Source of the DNA: Aeromonas jandaei
GTDB taxonomy: Bacteria; Pseudomonadota; Gammaproteobacteria; Enterobacterales; Aeromonadaceae
Assembly: GCF_037890695.1 (NCBI RefSeq)
Contig: NZ_CP149571.1
Location: 1,192,501-1,256,500 of the forward strand
DNA: 64,000 nucleotides
Reading direction: 5' to 3'
The position numbers and the translations under genes were made by a program. This document shows, in pieces, positions 1-9,423 of the stretch. The notes under the pieces were generated by a model. It saw nothing but the letters and a program-made list of their open reading frames with translations. It was not told where the DNA came from and did no database searches. Position 1 is the first letter of the stretch. Each line of letters begins with the position of its first letter.

Positions 1-2288
<2,288 letters not shown>

Positions 2289-2369
2289 ATACAACACCCA
2301 AGAAGTGTTCTAAGGCTTGTAGCAAATACGAACGAATTACTTACGTCAGCTTTCTCAGATTGAAGAATT

Positions 2370-2488
2370 TGCCTGGCGGCAATAGCGCCGTGGAACCACC
2401 TGATCCCATGCCGAACTCAGAAGTGAAACGCGGTAGCGCCGATGGTAGTGTGGCATTCGCCATGCGAGAGTAGGACACTGCCAGGCAC
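2370..2488 (+). rRNA. 5S ribosomal RNA
   Basis: About 119 nt starting TGCCTGGCGGC and ending in the complementary TGCCAGGCA, which pair as helix I. The internal blocks CCACCTGATCCCATGCCGAA and GAAGTGAAACG are typical of gammaproteobacterial 5S. It lies about 80 nt after the 23S end and 27 nt before tRNA-Asp, so it belongs to the same operon. Confidence 0.97.
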
Positions 2489-2515
2489 CTAATTAGCAAT
2501 AAGCTAGCCGAATGC

Positions 2516-2592
2516 GGAGCGGTAGTTCAGTCGGTTAGAATACCGGCCTGTCACGCCGGGGGTCGCGGGTTCGAGTCCCGTCCGCTCCGCCA
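2516..2592 (+). tRNA. tRNA-Asp (anticodon GTC)
   Basis: A 77-nt cloverleaf with acceptor stem GGAGCGG/CCGCTCC, D-loop AGTTCAGTCGGTTAGA, anticodon loop CTGTCAC with GTC at 2550-2552, T-arm GTTCGAGTC and an encoded CCA end. It is nearly identical in form to E. coli tRNA-Asp. It is the distal gene of the rRNA operon and is followed directly by an intrinsic terminator. Confidence 0.98.
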
Positions 2593-2600
2593 CTAAATAG

Positions 2601-2628
2601 AAGGCCTTCCCGATTGGGAAGGCCTTTT
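2601..2628 (+). terminator. intrinsic terminator of the rRNA-tRNA operon
   Basis: An 11-bp inverted repeat (AAGGCCTTCCC / GGGAAGGCCTT) with a short loop, running into a T-rich end, 8 nt after tRNA-Asp. The same stem sequence recurs at 2985-3016. Confidence 0.85.
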
Positions 2629-2679
2629 GCTATGGGCGATTTGCCGATTGGCCACAGCGGTGCACGCCAGAATCAATAG

Positions 2680-2707
2680 AAAAGCCCGGTCTGATGACCG
2701 GGCTTTG
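2680..2707. terminator. intrinsic terminator, probably for the minus strand
   Basis: The hairpin AAAGCCCGGT / ACCGGGCTTT has a better T-run on the minus strand. It lies about 130 nt beyond the stop codon of the minus-strand acetyltransferase remnant and may be its old terminator. The 2708-2835 stretch between them holds nothing recognisable. Confidence 0.6.
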
Positions 2708-2835
2708 GTATTTTCAGCATCCAGAAGCAACTGAACCGTGGCCCTTGCCTGAGGGTGGGCGCTGGCAGGCCCGCTATTCCCTCCTTTTGGTGTGTAATCA
2801 CGGTCATTTGGGATTGATTCTACCACCCGCCGCCT

Positions 2836-2984
2836 TCACTCAGATTTTGCCCTACAGAGAAGGGCCATATTGACCACCCCCTCCTCCATCTGGACATCAA
2901 TGGTAAAGCCGAGTCGTTTGGCGAGGGTTACCATACCGCGATTGCTCGGCATGGTCATGCCGGATAAATCTGCGTAGCGCAAAC
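2836..2984 (-). pseudogene. remnant of a GNAT-family protein acetyltransferase (C-terminal ~48 codons)
   Basis: Reading the minus strand from about 2982 to a TGA at 2836-2838 gives an open frame with the pieces LSGMTMPSNRGMVTLA, KRLGFTIDV and EEGVVNMAL. The N-R-G-M...A-x-x-L-G-F pattern is the acetyl-CoA-binding end of a GNAT domain. It resembles the C-terminus of the long PatZ/Pat protein acetyltransferases (acyl-CoA-synthetase-like plus GNAT), as I recall it. There is no start codon or upstream domain: the frame begins right at the yijD terminator at 2985. The family call is a pattern judgement. Confidence 0.6.
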
Positions 2985-3016
2985 AAAGAGGCCTTCCCGT
3001 TGGGAAGGCCTCTTTT
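2985..3016 (-). terminator. intrinsic terminator of the fabR-yijD operon
   Basis: The perfect stem AAAGAGGCCTTCCC / GGGAAGGCCTCTTT reads on the minus strand into TCTTTGTTT, 37 nt after the yijD stop. The core GGCCTTCCC stem is shared with the rRNA operon terminator at 2601. Confidence 0.8.
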
Positions 3017-3052
3017 CTTTAATCAAGTGATTGCAACCACTTTGTCGACTAA

Positions 3053-3418
3053 TCAGGGTTTCTCTTTCTTGCCGATGCTTAGACCCAGCTTGATAGAGAG
3101 TACCGCCAGCAGCAGCAACATCATGATCAGGGAGAAGAAGTTGCTGCCAAGCTCCGGGTATTGCACCTTGAGCAGGGCCGAGTGACCGAAGGCGCCGATA
3201 AAGAAACAGAGCAGGGTACAGATGGGGGTATTGCCCACCATGGGTTCGTGGCGATAGTGCTGAAACAGCTGATAGGCAGCCAGCCAGAGAGCGATCAGCG
3301 GAAAGAAGGAGAAGGGTACGACCGCGTTGGTCAGCACCGCCAGAGACGCATCGCCACAGATGCCGATCAGCATCGCCATGGCGAGCGGTTTTTTGGGGAT
3401 CACAAGCTGTTCAGTCAT
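3053..3418 (-). CDS. yijD: YijD family inner-membrane protein
   Basis: A 121-residue protein with about four hydrophobic segments, a short cytoplasmic N-terminus (MTEQLVIPKK) and a basic C-terminus (GKKEKP). Length and hydropathy match E. coli YijD (about 119 aa), whose function is not established. The start at 3418 is preceded by GGAGAACGAT. The longer frame upstream runs back into fabR and is not needed. It lies 19 nt after fabR on the same strand, the fabR-yijD order of enterobacteria, so the two are probably co-transcribed, ending at 2985-3016. That link suggests, but does not show, a role in membrane lipid homeostasis. Confidence 0.88.
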   Translation of the reverse strand: MTEQLVIPKKPLAMAMLIGICGDASLAVLTNAVVPFSFFPLIALWLAAYQLFQHYRHEPMVGNTPICTLLCFFIGAFGHSALLKVQYPELGSNFFSLIMMLLLLAVLSIKLGLSIGKKEKP

Positions 3419-3437
3419 ATCGTTCTCCATCCTGTGG

Positions 3438-4070
3438 TCATGGGTGAGGTTCACGGCGCTTCTGGTTCTGTACCTCGGCGCCCATGGCAATCATCCGCAG
3501 CTGGCGAATAGTGCGATCGGAGAGTGCCCGGCACTCTTCACTGGTCATGTCGAGCGCATCGGCTCCGGCGCTGAATACGATGGTAACCATGGCCTCGGCC
3601 TGGATATAGGCATCTTCCCGCGGTGCCTGGGTGGTGGCCTCCAGATAATCGGTCAGTTCGGCAATAAAGTGCTGGATCTCGCGAGCGACAGCCTGACGAA
3701 ATGCGGCCGAGGTGCCGGAGCGTTCTCGCAGCAATAGCCGGAAGACGTTGGGGTTGTTCTCGACGAACTCCATGAAGGTCTGCACCGAGGTGCTGATGAC
3801 GCTGCCGCCACCGGCAATGCGCTGGCGTGCCTGGCGCATCAGCTGACGCAGAGTCAGACCGCCCTCATCGACCAGGGTCAGGCCCAACTCTTCCATATCG
3901 CGAAAATGGCGATAGAAGGAGGTGGGGGCGATGCCCGCTTCACGAGCCACTTCCCGCAGGCTGAGATTGGAGAAACTCCGGTTGGCGCACAGTTGGCTGA
4001 ATGCAGCATCGATCAATGTACGCCGGGTTTTTTCTTTTTGTTGAGCGCGAATACCCACGAAATCAGTCAC
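3438..4070 (-). CDS. fabR: TetR-family repressor of unsaturated fatty acid synthesis, FabR
   Basis: A 210-residue TetR-family regulator. Residues about 18-56 form the DNA-binding helix-turn-helix ([20 protein letters not shown]); the rest is the all-helical ligand domain. The N-terminal [19 protein letters not shown] and the whole HTH are very close to E. coli FabR. That protein represses fabA and fabB and senses the ratio of unsaturated to saturated acyl-ACP/acyl-CoA. Two facts support this identity: it is followed by yijD, and it is divergent from a membrane fatty-acid desaturase starting at 4206. The 135-bp gap probably holds both promoters and may carry a FabR/DesT-like operator. Confidence 0.92.
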   Translation of the reverse strand: MTDFVGIRAQQKEKTRRTLIDAAFSQLCANRSFSNLSLREVAREAGIAPTSFYRHFRDMEELGLTLVDEGGLTLRQLMRQARQRIAGGGSVISTSVQTFMEFVENNPNVFRLLLRERSGTSAAFRQAVAREIQHFIAELTDYLEATTQAPREDAYIQAEAMVTIVFSAGADALDMTSEECRALSDRTIRQLRMIAMGAEVQNQKRREPHP

Positions 4071-4111
4071 CTTCAGCTTAACGAGGACAAATGATAACCC
4101 GAAGGCGCCTC

Positions 4112-4130
4112 AGGATCAGGTTTGTATCCT
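4112..4130. promoter_or_regulatory. imperfect operator candidate between fabR and the desaturase gene
   Basis: AGGAT, a 9-nt spacer and ATCCT form a small inverted repeat in the divergent promoter region. It does not match the E. coli FabR palindrome that I know. It is recorded only because this is where a FabR/DesT-type operator would sit. Confidence 0.2.
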
Positions 4131-4205
4131 ACTTTTTTACCATTGACCCTGGTGAAGTCGCCATGGAAAATGGCTAACAGCTGTTCGCTGAAAGGATGCA
4201 AGAAG

Positions 4206-5336
4206 ATGGCTAGACCCCCGATTATTCTCACCAATACCCTGTTGTTCTCTCTCTCCGGACTGGTGGCGCTGGTTGCCGTCCCCTGGTATGGGGTGAGTCA
4301 CGGTTACGATCTCTGGCAGTGGGCTACGTTCCTGCTGCTGTTCTGTTTGAGCGGGCTCTCGATCACGGCGGGCTATCACCGCCTCTGGTCGCACAAGGCT
4401 TACAAGGCTCATCCGGCGTTGCAGTGGCTGTTTGCCATCGGCGGTGCGCTGGCGTTGCAGAACTCGGCGCTGCACTGGTCGGCGGATCATCGCCGCCATC
4501 ATCGTCATGTGGATGACAACGACAAGGATCCCTACAGCGCGGGGCGTGGCTTCTGGTACTCCCATATCGGCTGGATGCTGCGGGAGTATCAGGGGGAACA
4601 ATATGGTGATTACAGCAATGTGCGGGATTTGCAGAACAACCCTGTGGTCATGTTTCAGCATCGCAACTATCTGGCGCTGGTGCTGGCGACCAATTTGGGC
4701 CTGCCGCTGCTGTTTGGCCTGATCCACGGAGACCTGCTCGGCATGTTGCTGCTGGCGGGCGTCTTGCGGATGGTGATGACGCACCACACCACTTTCTTTA
4801 TCAACTCGCTGGCCCATATCTGGGGCAGCCAGCCCTACACGGATCGCAATACCGCCCGTGACAACGGCATCCTGGCCTTTTTCACCTTTGGCGAGGGGTA
4901 TCACAACTTCCACCATCTGTTCGAGAACGATTACCGCAACGGTATCCAGTGGTGGCAGTTCGATCCGACCAAGTGGCTGATCCGGTTTGCCTCATGGTGC
5001 GGGTTGGCGAGAGATCTGCGCTCATCGCCGGAGGAGCGTATCGAGCAGGCCAGGCTGGAGATGCAGCTCAAACGGGCGCAGGCAAGGCTCGTCAAACAGG
5101 ATGATCGCGAGCTGTGGCAAGCGCTGCTGCAAGAGGAGTACGCCAAGCTGAGTCAGCAGTTGCAGCACTACTATGCCAGTCGCAAGCGGCTGCTTGAGCT
5201 GCGCAAACGCAAGGCGCTGGCGCGCTATGACCGACTCAAGGTGCAGCTGGAATATCGCGCCTTGAAGGATGGCTTCATCGCCAGCAAACGCAACTGGAGT
5301 CGCTTGCTGGCGGGTATTGCCAGAGCCCCTGTCTGA
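4206..5336 (+). CDS. membrane fatty-acid (acyl-CoA) desaturase with charged C-terminal extension
   Basis: A 376-residue integral membrane di-iron desaturase that would introduce a double bond (probably delta-9) into acyl chains. The three histidine boxes are visible: HRLWSH at about residues 58-63, HRRHH at about 95-99 and HNFHH at about 232-236, between hydrophobic segments. Residues beyond about 275 form a strongly charged, Leu/Gln/Arg-rich tail that looks like a coiled coil, longer than in many bacterial desaturases. The start at 4206 has AAAGGA upstream; an in-frame ATG at 4122 would add 28 unconvincing residues. It is divergent from fabR, so oxygen-dependent desaturation is probably controlled by FabR, as DesT controls desCB in Pseudomonas. 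Confidence 0.88.
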   Translation: MARPPIILTNTLLFSLSGLVALVAVPWYGVSHGYDLWQWATFLLLFCLSGLSITAGYHRLWSHKAYKAHPALQWLFAIGGALALQNSALHWSADHRRHHRHVDDNDKDPYSAGRGFWYSHIGWMLREYQGEQYGDYSNVRDLQNNPVVMFQHRNYLALVLATNLGLPLLFGLIHGDLLGMLLLAGVLRMVMTHHTTFFINSLAHIWGSQPYTDRNTARDNGILAFFTFGEGYHNFHHLFENDYRNGIQWWQFDPTKWLIRFASWCGLARDLRSSPEERIEQARLEMQLKRAQARLVKQDDRELWQALLQEEYAKLSQQLQHYYASRKRLLELRKRKALARYDRLKVQLEYRALKDGFIASKRNWSRLLAGIARAPV

Positions 5337-5345
5337 TCAAGCAGA

Positions 5346-5379
5346 AAAGAGAAGACCGCCAATCGGCGGTCTTCTCTTT
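5346..5379. terminator. bidirectional intrinsic terminator
   Basis: A 13-bp stem (AGAGAAGACCGCC / GGCGGTCTTCTCT) with loop AATC, with A-run and T-run on the two sides, 10 nt after the desaturase stop. It can also serve the minus-strand small genes that end at 5419. Confidence 0.88.
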
Positions 5380-5418
5380 GGTGGATCCTGAGCGCCGGTT
5401 CGGCGCCAGCATCTCGGC

Positions 5419-5529
5419 TTATTCGGGGTGATCCTGCTCTTGCAGCTGGCTCAGGGTCTGTTGTTCCAGCGGGCTGAGCCCCAGTTGCTCGCACGCCTGC
5501 TCAAAGCTGATCCCCGGATGGCACATCAT
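5419..5529 (-). CDS. third tandem copy of a small Gln-rich protein gene (truncated at 5' end)
   Basis: An open frame of 36 residues, starting MMCHPGISFEQACEQLGLS and ending EQDHPE. It aligns with residues 15-51 of the complete small protein at 5684-5839 but has a different, acidic end, which is probably the original 3' end of the ancestral gene. Its own start region lacks an obvious ribosome-binding site, because the preceding bases are the 3' end of copy 2. It may be translated only by coupling, or not at all. No function is recognised. Confidence 0.4.
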   Translation of the reverse strand: MMCHPGISFEQACEQLGLSPLEQQTLSQLQEQDHPE

Positions 5530-5549
5530 GATATCCAATAACGGGAGGG

Positions 5550-5660
5550 CTAGTTGGCTTGGCTCTGCTGTTGCTGCAACTGATCCAGAGCCTGCTGCTC
5601 CTGCTGGCTGAGCCCCAGTTGCTCACACGCCTGCTCAAAGCTGATCCCCGGATGGCACAT
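5550..5660 (-). CDS. second tandem copy of the small Gln-rich protein gene (5' truncated)
   Basis: An open frame of 36 residues, beginning MCHPGISFEQACEQLGLS and ending QQQQSQAN. Apart from the missing N-terminal 15 residues it matches copy 1 with almost no changes at DNA level: one ATG has become ACG. The 134-bp repeat length is not a multiple of three, so copies are not fused in frame. Each copy ends at its own stop. No clear ribosome-binding site is visible. Confidence 0.35.
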   Translation of the reverse strand: MCHPGISFEQACEQLGLSQQEQQALDQLQQQQSQAN

Positions 5661-5683
5661 CGTGATATCCAATAACGGGAGGG

Positions 5684-5839
5684 CTAGTTGGCTTGGCTCT
5701 GCTGTTGCTGCAACTGATCCAGAGCCTGCTGCTCCTGCTGGCTGAGCCCCAGTTGCTCGCATGCCTGCTCAAAGCTGATCCCCAGATGGCACATCATGAT
5801 ATCGATGGCGGGCAGATAGTTTTTCATAGCTTCTTCCAT
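5684..5839 (-). CDS. small conserved-looking protein, first (complete) tandem copy
   Basis: A 51-residue protein beginning MEEAMKNYLPAIDIMMCHLG, then ISFEQACEQLGLSQQEQQAL, with a Gln-rich tail. The start at 5839 is well supported by GGAGG eight nt upstream. The sequence predicts two helices; the second half resembles a small helix-turn-helix or a Gln-rich coiled coil. I do not recognise the family. It heads a run of three tandem copies on the minus strand that ends at the terminator at 5346-5379. It is the only copy with a good start signal, so it is the one most likely to be expressed. Confidence 0.6.
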   Translation of the reverse strand: MEEAMKNYLPAIDIMMCHLGISFEQACEQLGLSQQEQQALDQLQQQQSQAN

Positions 5840-6015
5840 GGTGATCCTCCAGACCCGTCTCTTATGCCCTGAATGGTATGGCGCGGCAATTAGACTTTAG
5901 GCTTAGTCTCACCCTTTGATCCGCCCCCTGCCACTCGGTGGGGGAATTTGTTACCCTGCACCCTGATATAAAAACGGTTGCCGTATGACAGCGAGCAACG
6001 GGTGAGGAGCAGGGC

Positions 6016-6642
6016 ATGTTATTGAGTTTCTTGATCATCGCTTCCGGTTGGTGGCACATCCGCGCCGCCTATGGTTCAGACAGCCGCCAGTTCTATATCA
6101 GCAAGCCGCTGACCATGCTGCTCATCATCGCGCTGGCGTTTGGCTATCAGGGCTATGACCACGATGGTTCCCACGCCTGGATCCTGCTCGGTCTCTGCCT
6201 CTCGCTGGCGGGCGATGTGCTGTTGATGTTGCCAAGCGACCGCTTTATTCAGGGCCTGGCGGCATTTCTTGTCGCGCACCTCTGCTACATCGTCGGCTTT
6301 GCCCAGGGGCCGCTGGTGCTCAATCTGGTGGATGGTTTGCTGCTCCTGCTCATTGCCGCGCTGGTGTTTGGCCTGCTGTGGGGCAAGCTGGGAGAGATGC
6401 GGATCCCGGTCTTCTGCTACATGCTGGTGATCATCGGCATGGCCTGGGTGGCTGCGGGTGCCTGGCACGCATCGCTCACCGCAGGCAGTGCGGCTGCGCT
6501 GGCTGGTGCCCTGATGTTCCTCTTCTCCGACAGCATGCTGGCACTCGATCGCTTCCGCCGCCCCTTCCCCCACGCCAGAGCCTGGGTGATGAGCAGCTAC
6601 TTTGCCGCCCAGTTCCTGATTGCGGGGTCGCTGGCGGGATGA
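6016..6642 (+). CDS. yhhN: YhhN/TMEM86 family membrane protein, putative lysoplasmalogenase
   Basis: A 208-residue polytopic membrane protein with about seven or eight hydrophobic helices and the family motif GLCLSLAGDVLLMLP near residue 60. Conserved Asp residues in the membrane (AGDVLLM, FSDSMLALDRF) are those proposed to be catalytic in TMEM86 lysoplasmalogenases, which hydrolyse the vinyl-ether bond of lysoplasmalogen. In bacteria the true substrate is uncertain. The start at 6016 has GAGGAGCAGG upstream. It is monocistronic, ending at the terminator at 6677, and convergent with emrB. Confidence 0.82.
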   Translation: MLLSFLIIASGWWHIRAAYGSDSRQFYISKPLTMLLIIALAFGYQGYDHDGSHAWILLGLCLSLAGDVLLMLPSDRFIQGLAAFLVAHLCYIVGFAQGPLVLNLVDGLLLLLIAALVFGLLWGKLGEMRIPVFCYMLVIIGMAWVAAGAWHASLTAGSAAALAGALMFLFSDSMLALDRFRRPFPHARAWVMSSYFAAQFLIAGSLAG

Positions 6643-6676
6643 CGCCATGCAGTTGAATGCAGCTAACAGATAAAGA

Positions 6677-6703
6677 GAAACGGGCGTTGGCCCGTTTTTC
6701 GTT
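6677..6703. terminator. bidirectional terminator between yhhN and emrB
   Basis: The stem AAACGGGC / GCCCGTTT is followed by TTTCGTTTTATTT on the plus strand; an A-rich flank makes it usable from the minus strand as well. Confidence 0.8.
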
Positions 6704-6721
6704 TTATTTCCCGGCTGCTTT

Positions 6722-8275
6722 TCACGCCTCTATCGGCTCGGCATCCGCTGCCCGCGGGGCGGGGGATTTGAGCAGCAGCATCAGGCCGCTGGCGACCAGC
6801 AGGAAGATCCCCATGATGTAGAACACCTGGTTGTAGGCCATGATGGCCGCTTCCCGGTTGATGGTGTTGGCGAGTATGGCGTGCGCCTGCTGCTCGGCCA
6901 GCTCGGGGCCGGAACCCTGTGCCATCATGCTCTGGGCCAGCTGCAGCAGATAGGTTTGTCCCTCGATACTGCTGGCGGGCAGGGTAGTGCCGATCTGGAG
7001 CATATGGGTGCGGGTGTCGTTGTCGAGCATGGTGGCGATGATGGCGATGCCAAAGGCACCACCCAGGTTGCGCAACACGTTGAGCAGGGTCGAGGAGGAG
7101 GGGATCTCGTCGTGGCTCAGGCTGGCGGTGGCGACTAAAGAGAGCGGCACCATGATGAAGGGCTGCCCCAGCGCCCGCACGATGAGCGCCTGAATGAGCT
7201 GCGGCCCGGCATAGTCGGCACTCATGTTGACGTTCATGAAGCAGCTGACGGCGAAGATGAGAAAGCCGAAGCTCACCAGATAGCGCGGATCGACCTTGTG
7301 GGTCAGTTTGGGCACCAGCGGCAGCACCAGCAGCTGGGGCAGCCCCATCCACATCAGCACTTCGCCAATCTCCAGCGCGTTGTAGTTGTGGATCTGGGTC
7401 ATGTAGAGCGGCAGCACATAGATAGAGCCCATCAAGGCCATCCCGAGGATCAGGTAGGCAAAACAGGCGAGGGCAAAGCGCGGGTTGTGCAGCAATCGCA
7501 GGTTGACCAGCGGGTGGCGACGCAGCAGCTGGCTGATGACGAAGAAGACCAGCGAGACGACCGAGATGATGGTCAGGCGTACGATGAAGGTCGAGCCGAA
7601 CCAGTCCTCCCGGTTACCCTCCTCCAGTACCACCTCCAGCACGCCCAGACCAAGGGCCATGGTGACGATGCCGATAAGGTCGACCCGCTTGATCACCTCC
7701 CAGTCCACTGCCTTCTTGTCCAGCCCGTGCGCTAGCATGGCCATCACCAGCAGTCCCGGCGGGACGTTGAGATAGAAGATGTAGTGCCACGACATCTGCT
7801 CGGTGAGCCAGCCGCCGAGGGTTGGGCCGATGGCCGGGGCGAAGGTAGCACAGAGACCGAACAGCGCCATGCCGGTTGCCCGTTTCTGCAACGGCAGCAG
7901 GGTGACGATGAGGGAGAAGGCCATCGGGATGAGCGCCCCGCCGGTGAAGCCCTGCATTGCCCGGAAGATGATCATGCTGGTGAGGTTCCAGCTGAAGGAG
8001 CAGAGCACGGAGGAGACGATAAAGGCGCCCGTGGTCCATAGCAGGTAACGGCGTACGCTCAGTCCCCGGCTCAGCCAGCCACTCAAGGGGATGGCAATCA
8101 TCTCCGCCACCAGATAGGAGGTGGAGATCCAGGAGCTTTCGCTCAGGGTGGCAGAGAGCGCCCCCTGAATGTCCTTCAGGGAGGCGTTGGTGATCTGGAT
8201 GTCGAGGATGGCCATGAAGGCGCCGATCAGGCCGCCGATGACCGCGATCCAGTGGCGACGTGGGATGGGTTCCAT
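6722..8275 (-). CDS. emrB: EmrB/QacA-type (DHA2) multidrug efflux permease
   Basis: A 517-residue major-facilitator protein with about 14 membrane helices. DHA2 hallmarks are visible: LDIQITNASL in helix 1, the helix-4 arginine region FRAMQGFTGGALIPM, and motif C-like GPTLGGWLTE near residue 155. Such permeases export hydrophobic drugs by proton antiport. With the adaptor encoded just upstream and a TolC-type outer channel they form a tripartite pump across both membranes. Its ATG overlaps the adaptor stop (TGATG at 8273-8277), so translation is coupled. The substrate cannot be told from sequence; the EmrB name is by family and operon order. Confidence 0.9.
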   Translation of the reverse strand: MEPIPRRHWIAVIGGLIGAFMAILDIQITNASLKDIQGALSATLSESSWISTSYLVAEMIAIPLSGWLSRGLSVRRYLLWTTGAFIVSSVLCSFSWNLTSMIIFRAMQGFTGGALIPMAFSLIVTLLPLQKRATGMALFGLCATFAPAIGPTLGGWLTEQMSWHYIFYLNVPPGLLVMAMLAHGLDKKAVDWEVIKRVDLIGIVTMALGLGVLEVVLEEGNREDWFGSTFIVRLTIISVVSLVFFVISQLLRRHPLVNLRLLHNPRFALACFAYLILGMALMGSIYVLPLYMTQIHNYNALEIGEVLMWMGLPQLLVLPLVPKLTHKVDPRYLVSFGFLIFAVSCFMNVNMSADYAGPQLIQALIVRALGQPFIMVPLSLVATASLSHDEIPSSSTLLNVLRNLGGAFGIAIIATMLDNDTRTHMLQIGTTLPASSIEGQTYLLQLAQSMMAQGSGPELAEQQAHAILANTINREAAIMAYNQVFYIMGIFLLVASGLMLLLKSPAPRAADAEPIEA

Positions 8276-9327
8276 CAGTTGGCGGCCGTCATGGCATCAG
8301 GGGTACGGGTATCTACCGTTACTTCGCTGGAGAGGCCCGGCAGCAGCTTGCCGGCGAGCTGACCCGGCTCGGGGATACGGATTTTGACCGGTACCCGCTG
8401 CACAATCTTGGTGAAGTTACCGGTGGCGTTCTCCGGTGGCAGCAGGGCGAACTTGGCTCCTGTGGCTGGCGCCAGACTGTCGATGATCCCCTCGACCGGC
8501 TGATCCGGATAGGCATCAAGCACCACTTCGACCTTCTGGCCGGGCAGCATATGGGCGAGCTGGGTCTCCTTGAAGTTAGCCTCGACCCACACCTGTTGCA
8601 GCGGCACCAGACTGGCGACCTGCATGCCGGACTGGACGTAGAGCCCCTCCCGCAGGCTGCGCTTGCCGATGATGCCATCGGCCGGTGCGCGTAGTTCGGT
8701 GTAGCCGAGCTCCAGCCTGGCCTGCTCCAGTTGTGCTTCACTCAGGGCCAACTTGGCCTGATTCTGCTTGGCTTCGGCATCAAGTACCAGCAGCCGTTCG
8801 CGGGCGGCCTGCAGGGCGGCCTTGGCCTCTTGTGCCTGCGCCTGATTGACCTGCAAGCCGGCACGCACTTCATCCAGACTGTCTTGCGAGCTGTAGTGGC
8901 GCTGGTTGAGCTGGCTGATCCGGGTTACCTGCTGGCTGGCGCGCAGCTGCTCGGCCTTGGCGGAGGCAACCTTGGCTTCGGCCTGCTGGATCAGGCTCAG
9001 CTGCTGGATGCGGGTCGCGGCCAGATTCTCGGCGGTTGCCTGATTGAGGCGCAGATCGGCCTCTGCCTCCGCGACCTTGGTCTTGTATTCGCGATCATCG
9101 AGACGGGCGATGAGCTGGCCCGCTTTGACCGGCTGGTTGTCGGTCACCAGCACTTCGCTGATATAGCCGGGCAGCTTGGAGCTGATCCCGGTTACCTCGC
9201 TCTGGAGATAGGCGTTGTCGGTGCTCTCGAAATAGCGGCCGTGGAGGTACCAGTAGGCGGAGAAGAGGAGAGCGAGCAGGGCCAGGATCATGGCGGCCAG
9301 GAGAGGGATTTTCTTGTGTTGACTCAT
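8275..9327 (-). CDS. emrA: EmrA-type periplasmic adaptor (membrane fusion protein)
   Basis: A 350-residue HlyD/EmrA family protein. It has one N-terminal membrane anchor (residues about 8-28), a lipoyl/barrel-sandwich half starting at YFESTDNAYLQSEVTGIS, and a long Gln/Ala/Glu coiled-coil hairpin (about 85-210). The second lipoyl half contains ELRAPADGIIGKRSLREG, followed by the beta-barrel. It links the inner-membrane EmrB permease to an outer-membrane channel. It is the first gene of the emrAB pair. Its promoter should lie in the about 96-bp gap to the divergent LysR gene at 9424, the usual arrangement for a locally controlled efflux operon. Confidence 0.9.
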   Translation of the reverse strand: MSQHKKIPLLAAMILALLALLFSAYWYLHGRYFESTDNAYLQSEVTGISSKLPGYISEVLVTDNQPVKAGQLIARLDDREYKTKVAEAEADLRLNQATAENLAATRIQQLSLIQQAEAKVASAKAEQLRASQQVTRISQLNQRHYSSQDSLDEVRAGLQVNQAQAQEAKAALQAARERLLVLDAEAKQNQAKLALSEAQLEQARLELGYTELRAPADGIIGKRSLREGLYVQSGMQVASLVPLQQVWVEANFKETQLAHMLPGQKVEVVLDAYPDQPVEGIIDSLAPATGAKFALLPPENATGNFTKIVQRVPVKIRIPEPGQLAGKLLPGLSSEVTVDTRTPDAMTAAN

Positions 9328-9423
9328 TTTGGAGATTCCTGAACGTAAGGGGCGCAGGCTAACACTGCTCGACTGTTTCGATTAGTATTGGTTCACGAGA
9401 TATACAGTTTCACAGGTGCAACA

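Larger units (their letters stand above)
5419..5805 (-). repeat. three tandem copies of a ~134-bp unit
   Basis: The block from GATATCCAATAACGGGAGGG through the Gln-rich codons to GGATGGCACATC occurs with its stop codon (CTA on the plus strand) at 5684 and again at 5550, 134 bp apart and almost identical. A third, partly diverged unit ends at 5419. The near identity of units 1 and 2 suggests a recent duplication. Confidence 0.85.

Noticed and set aside
2516..2592. tRNA-Asp as integration site of a genomic island
   Set aside because: No integrase, no repeat of the tRNA 3' end and no foreign genes are seen downstream.
2593..2826. 77-codon minus-strand ORF after tRNA-Asp
   Set aside because: Spans two terminators and lacks an SD or recognisable sequence.
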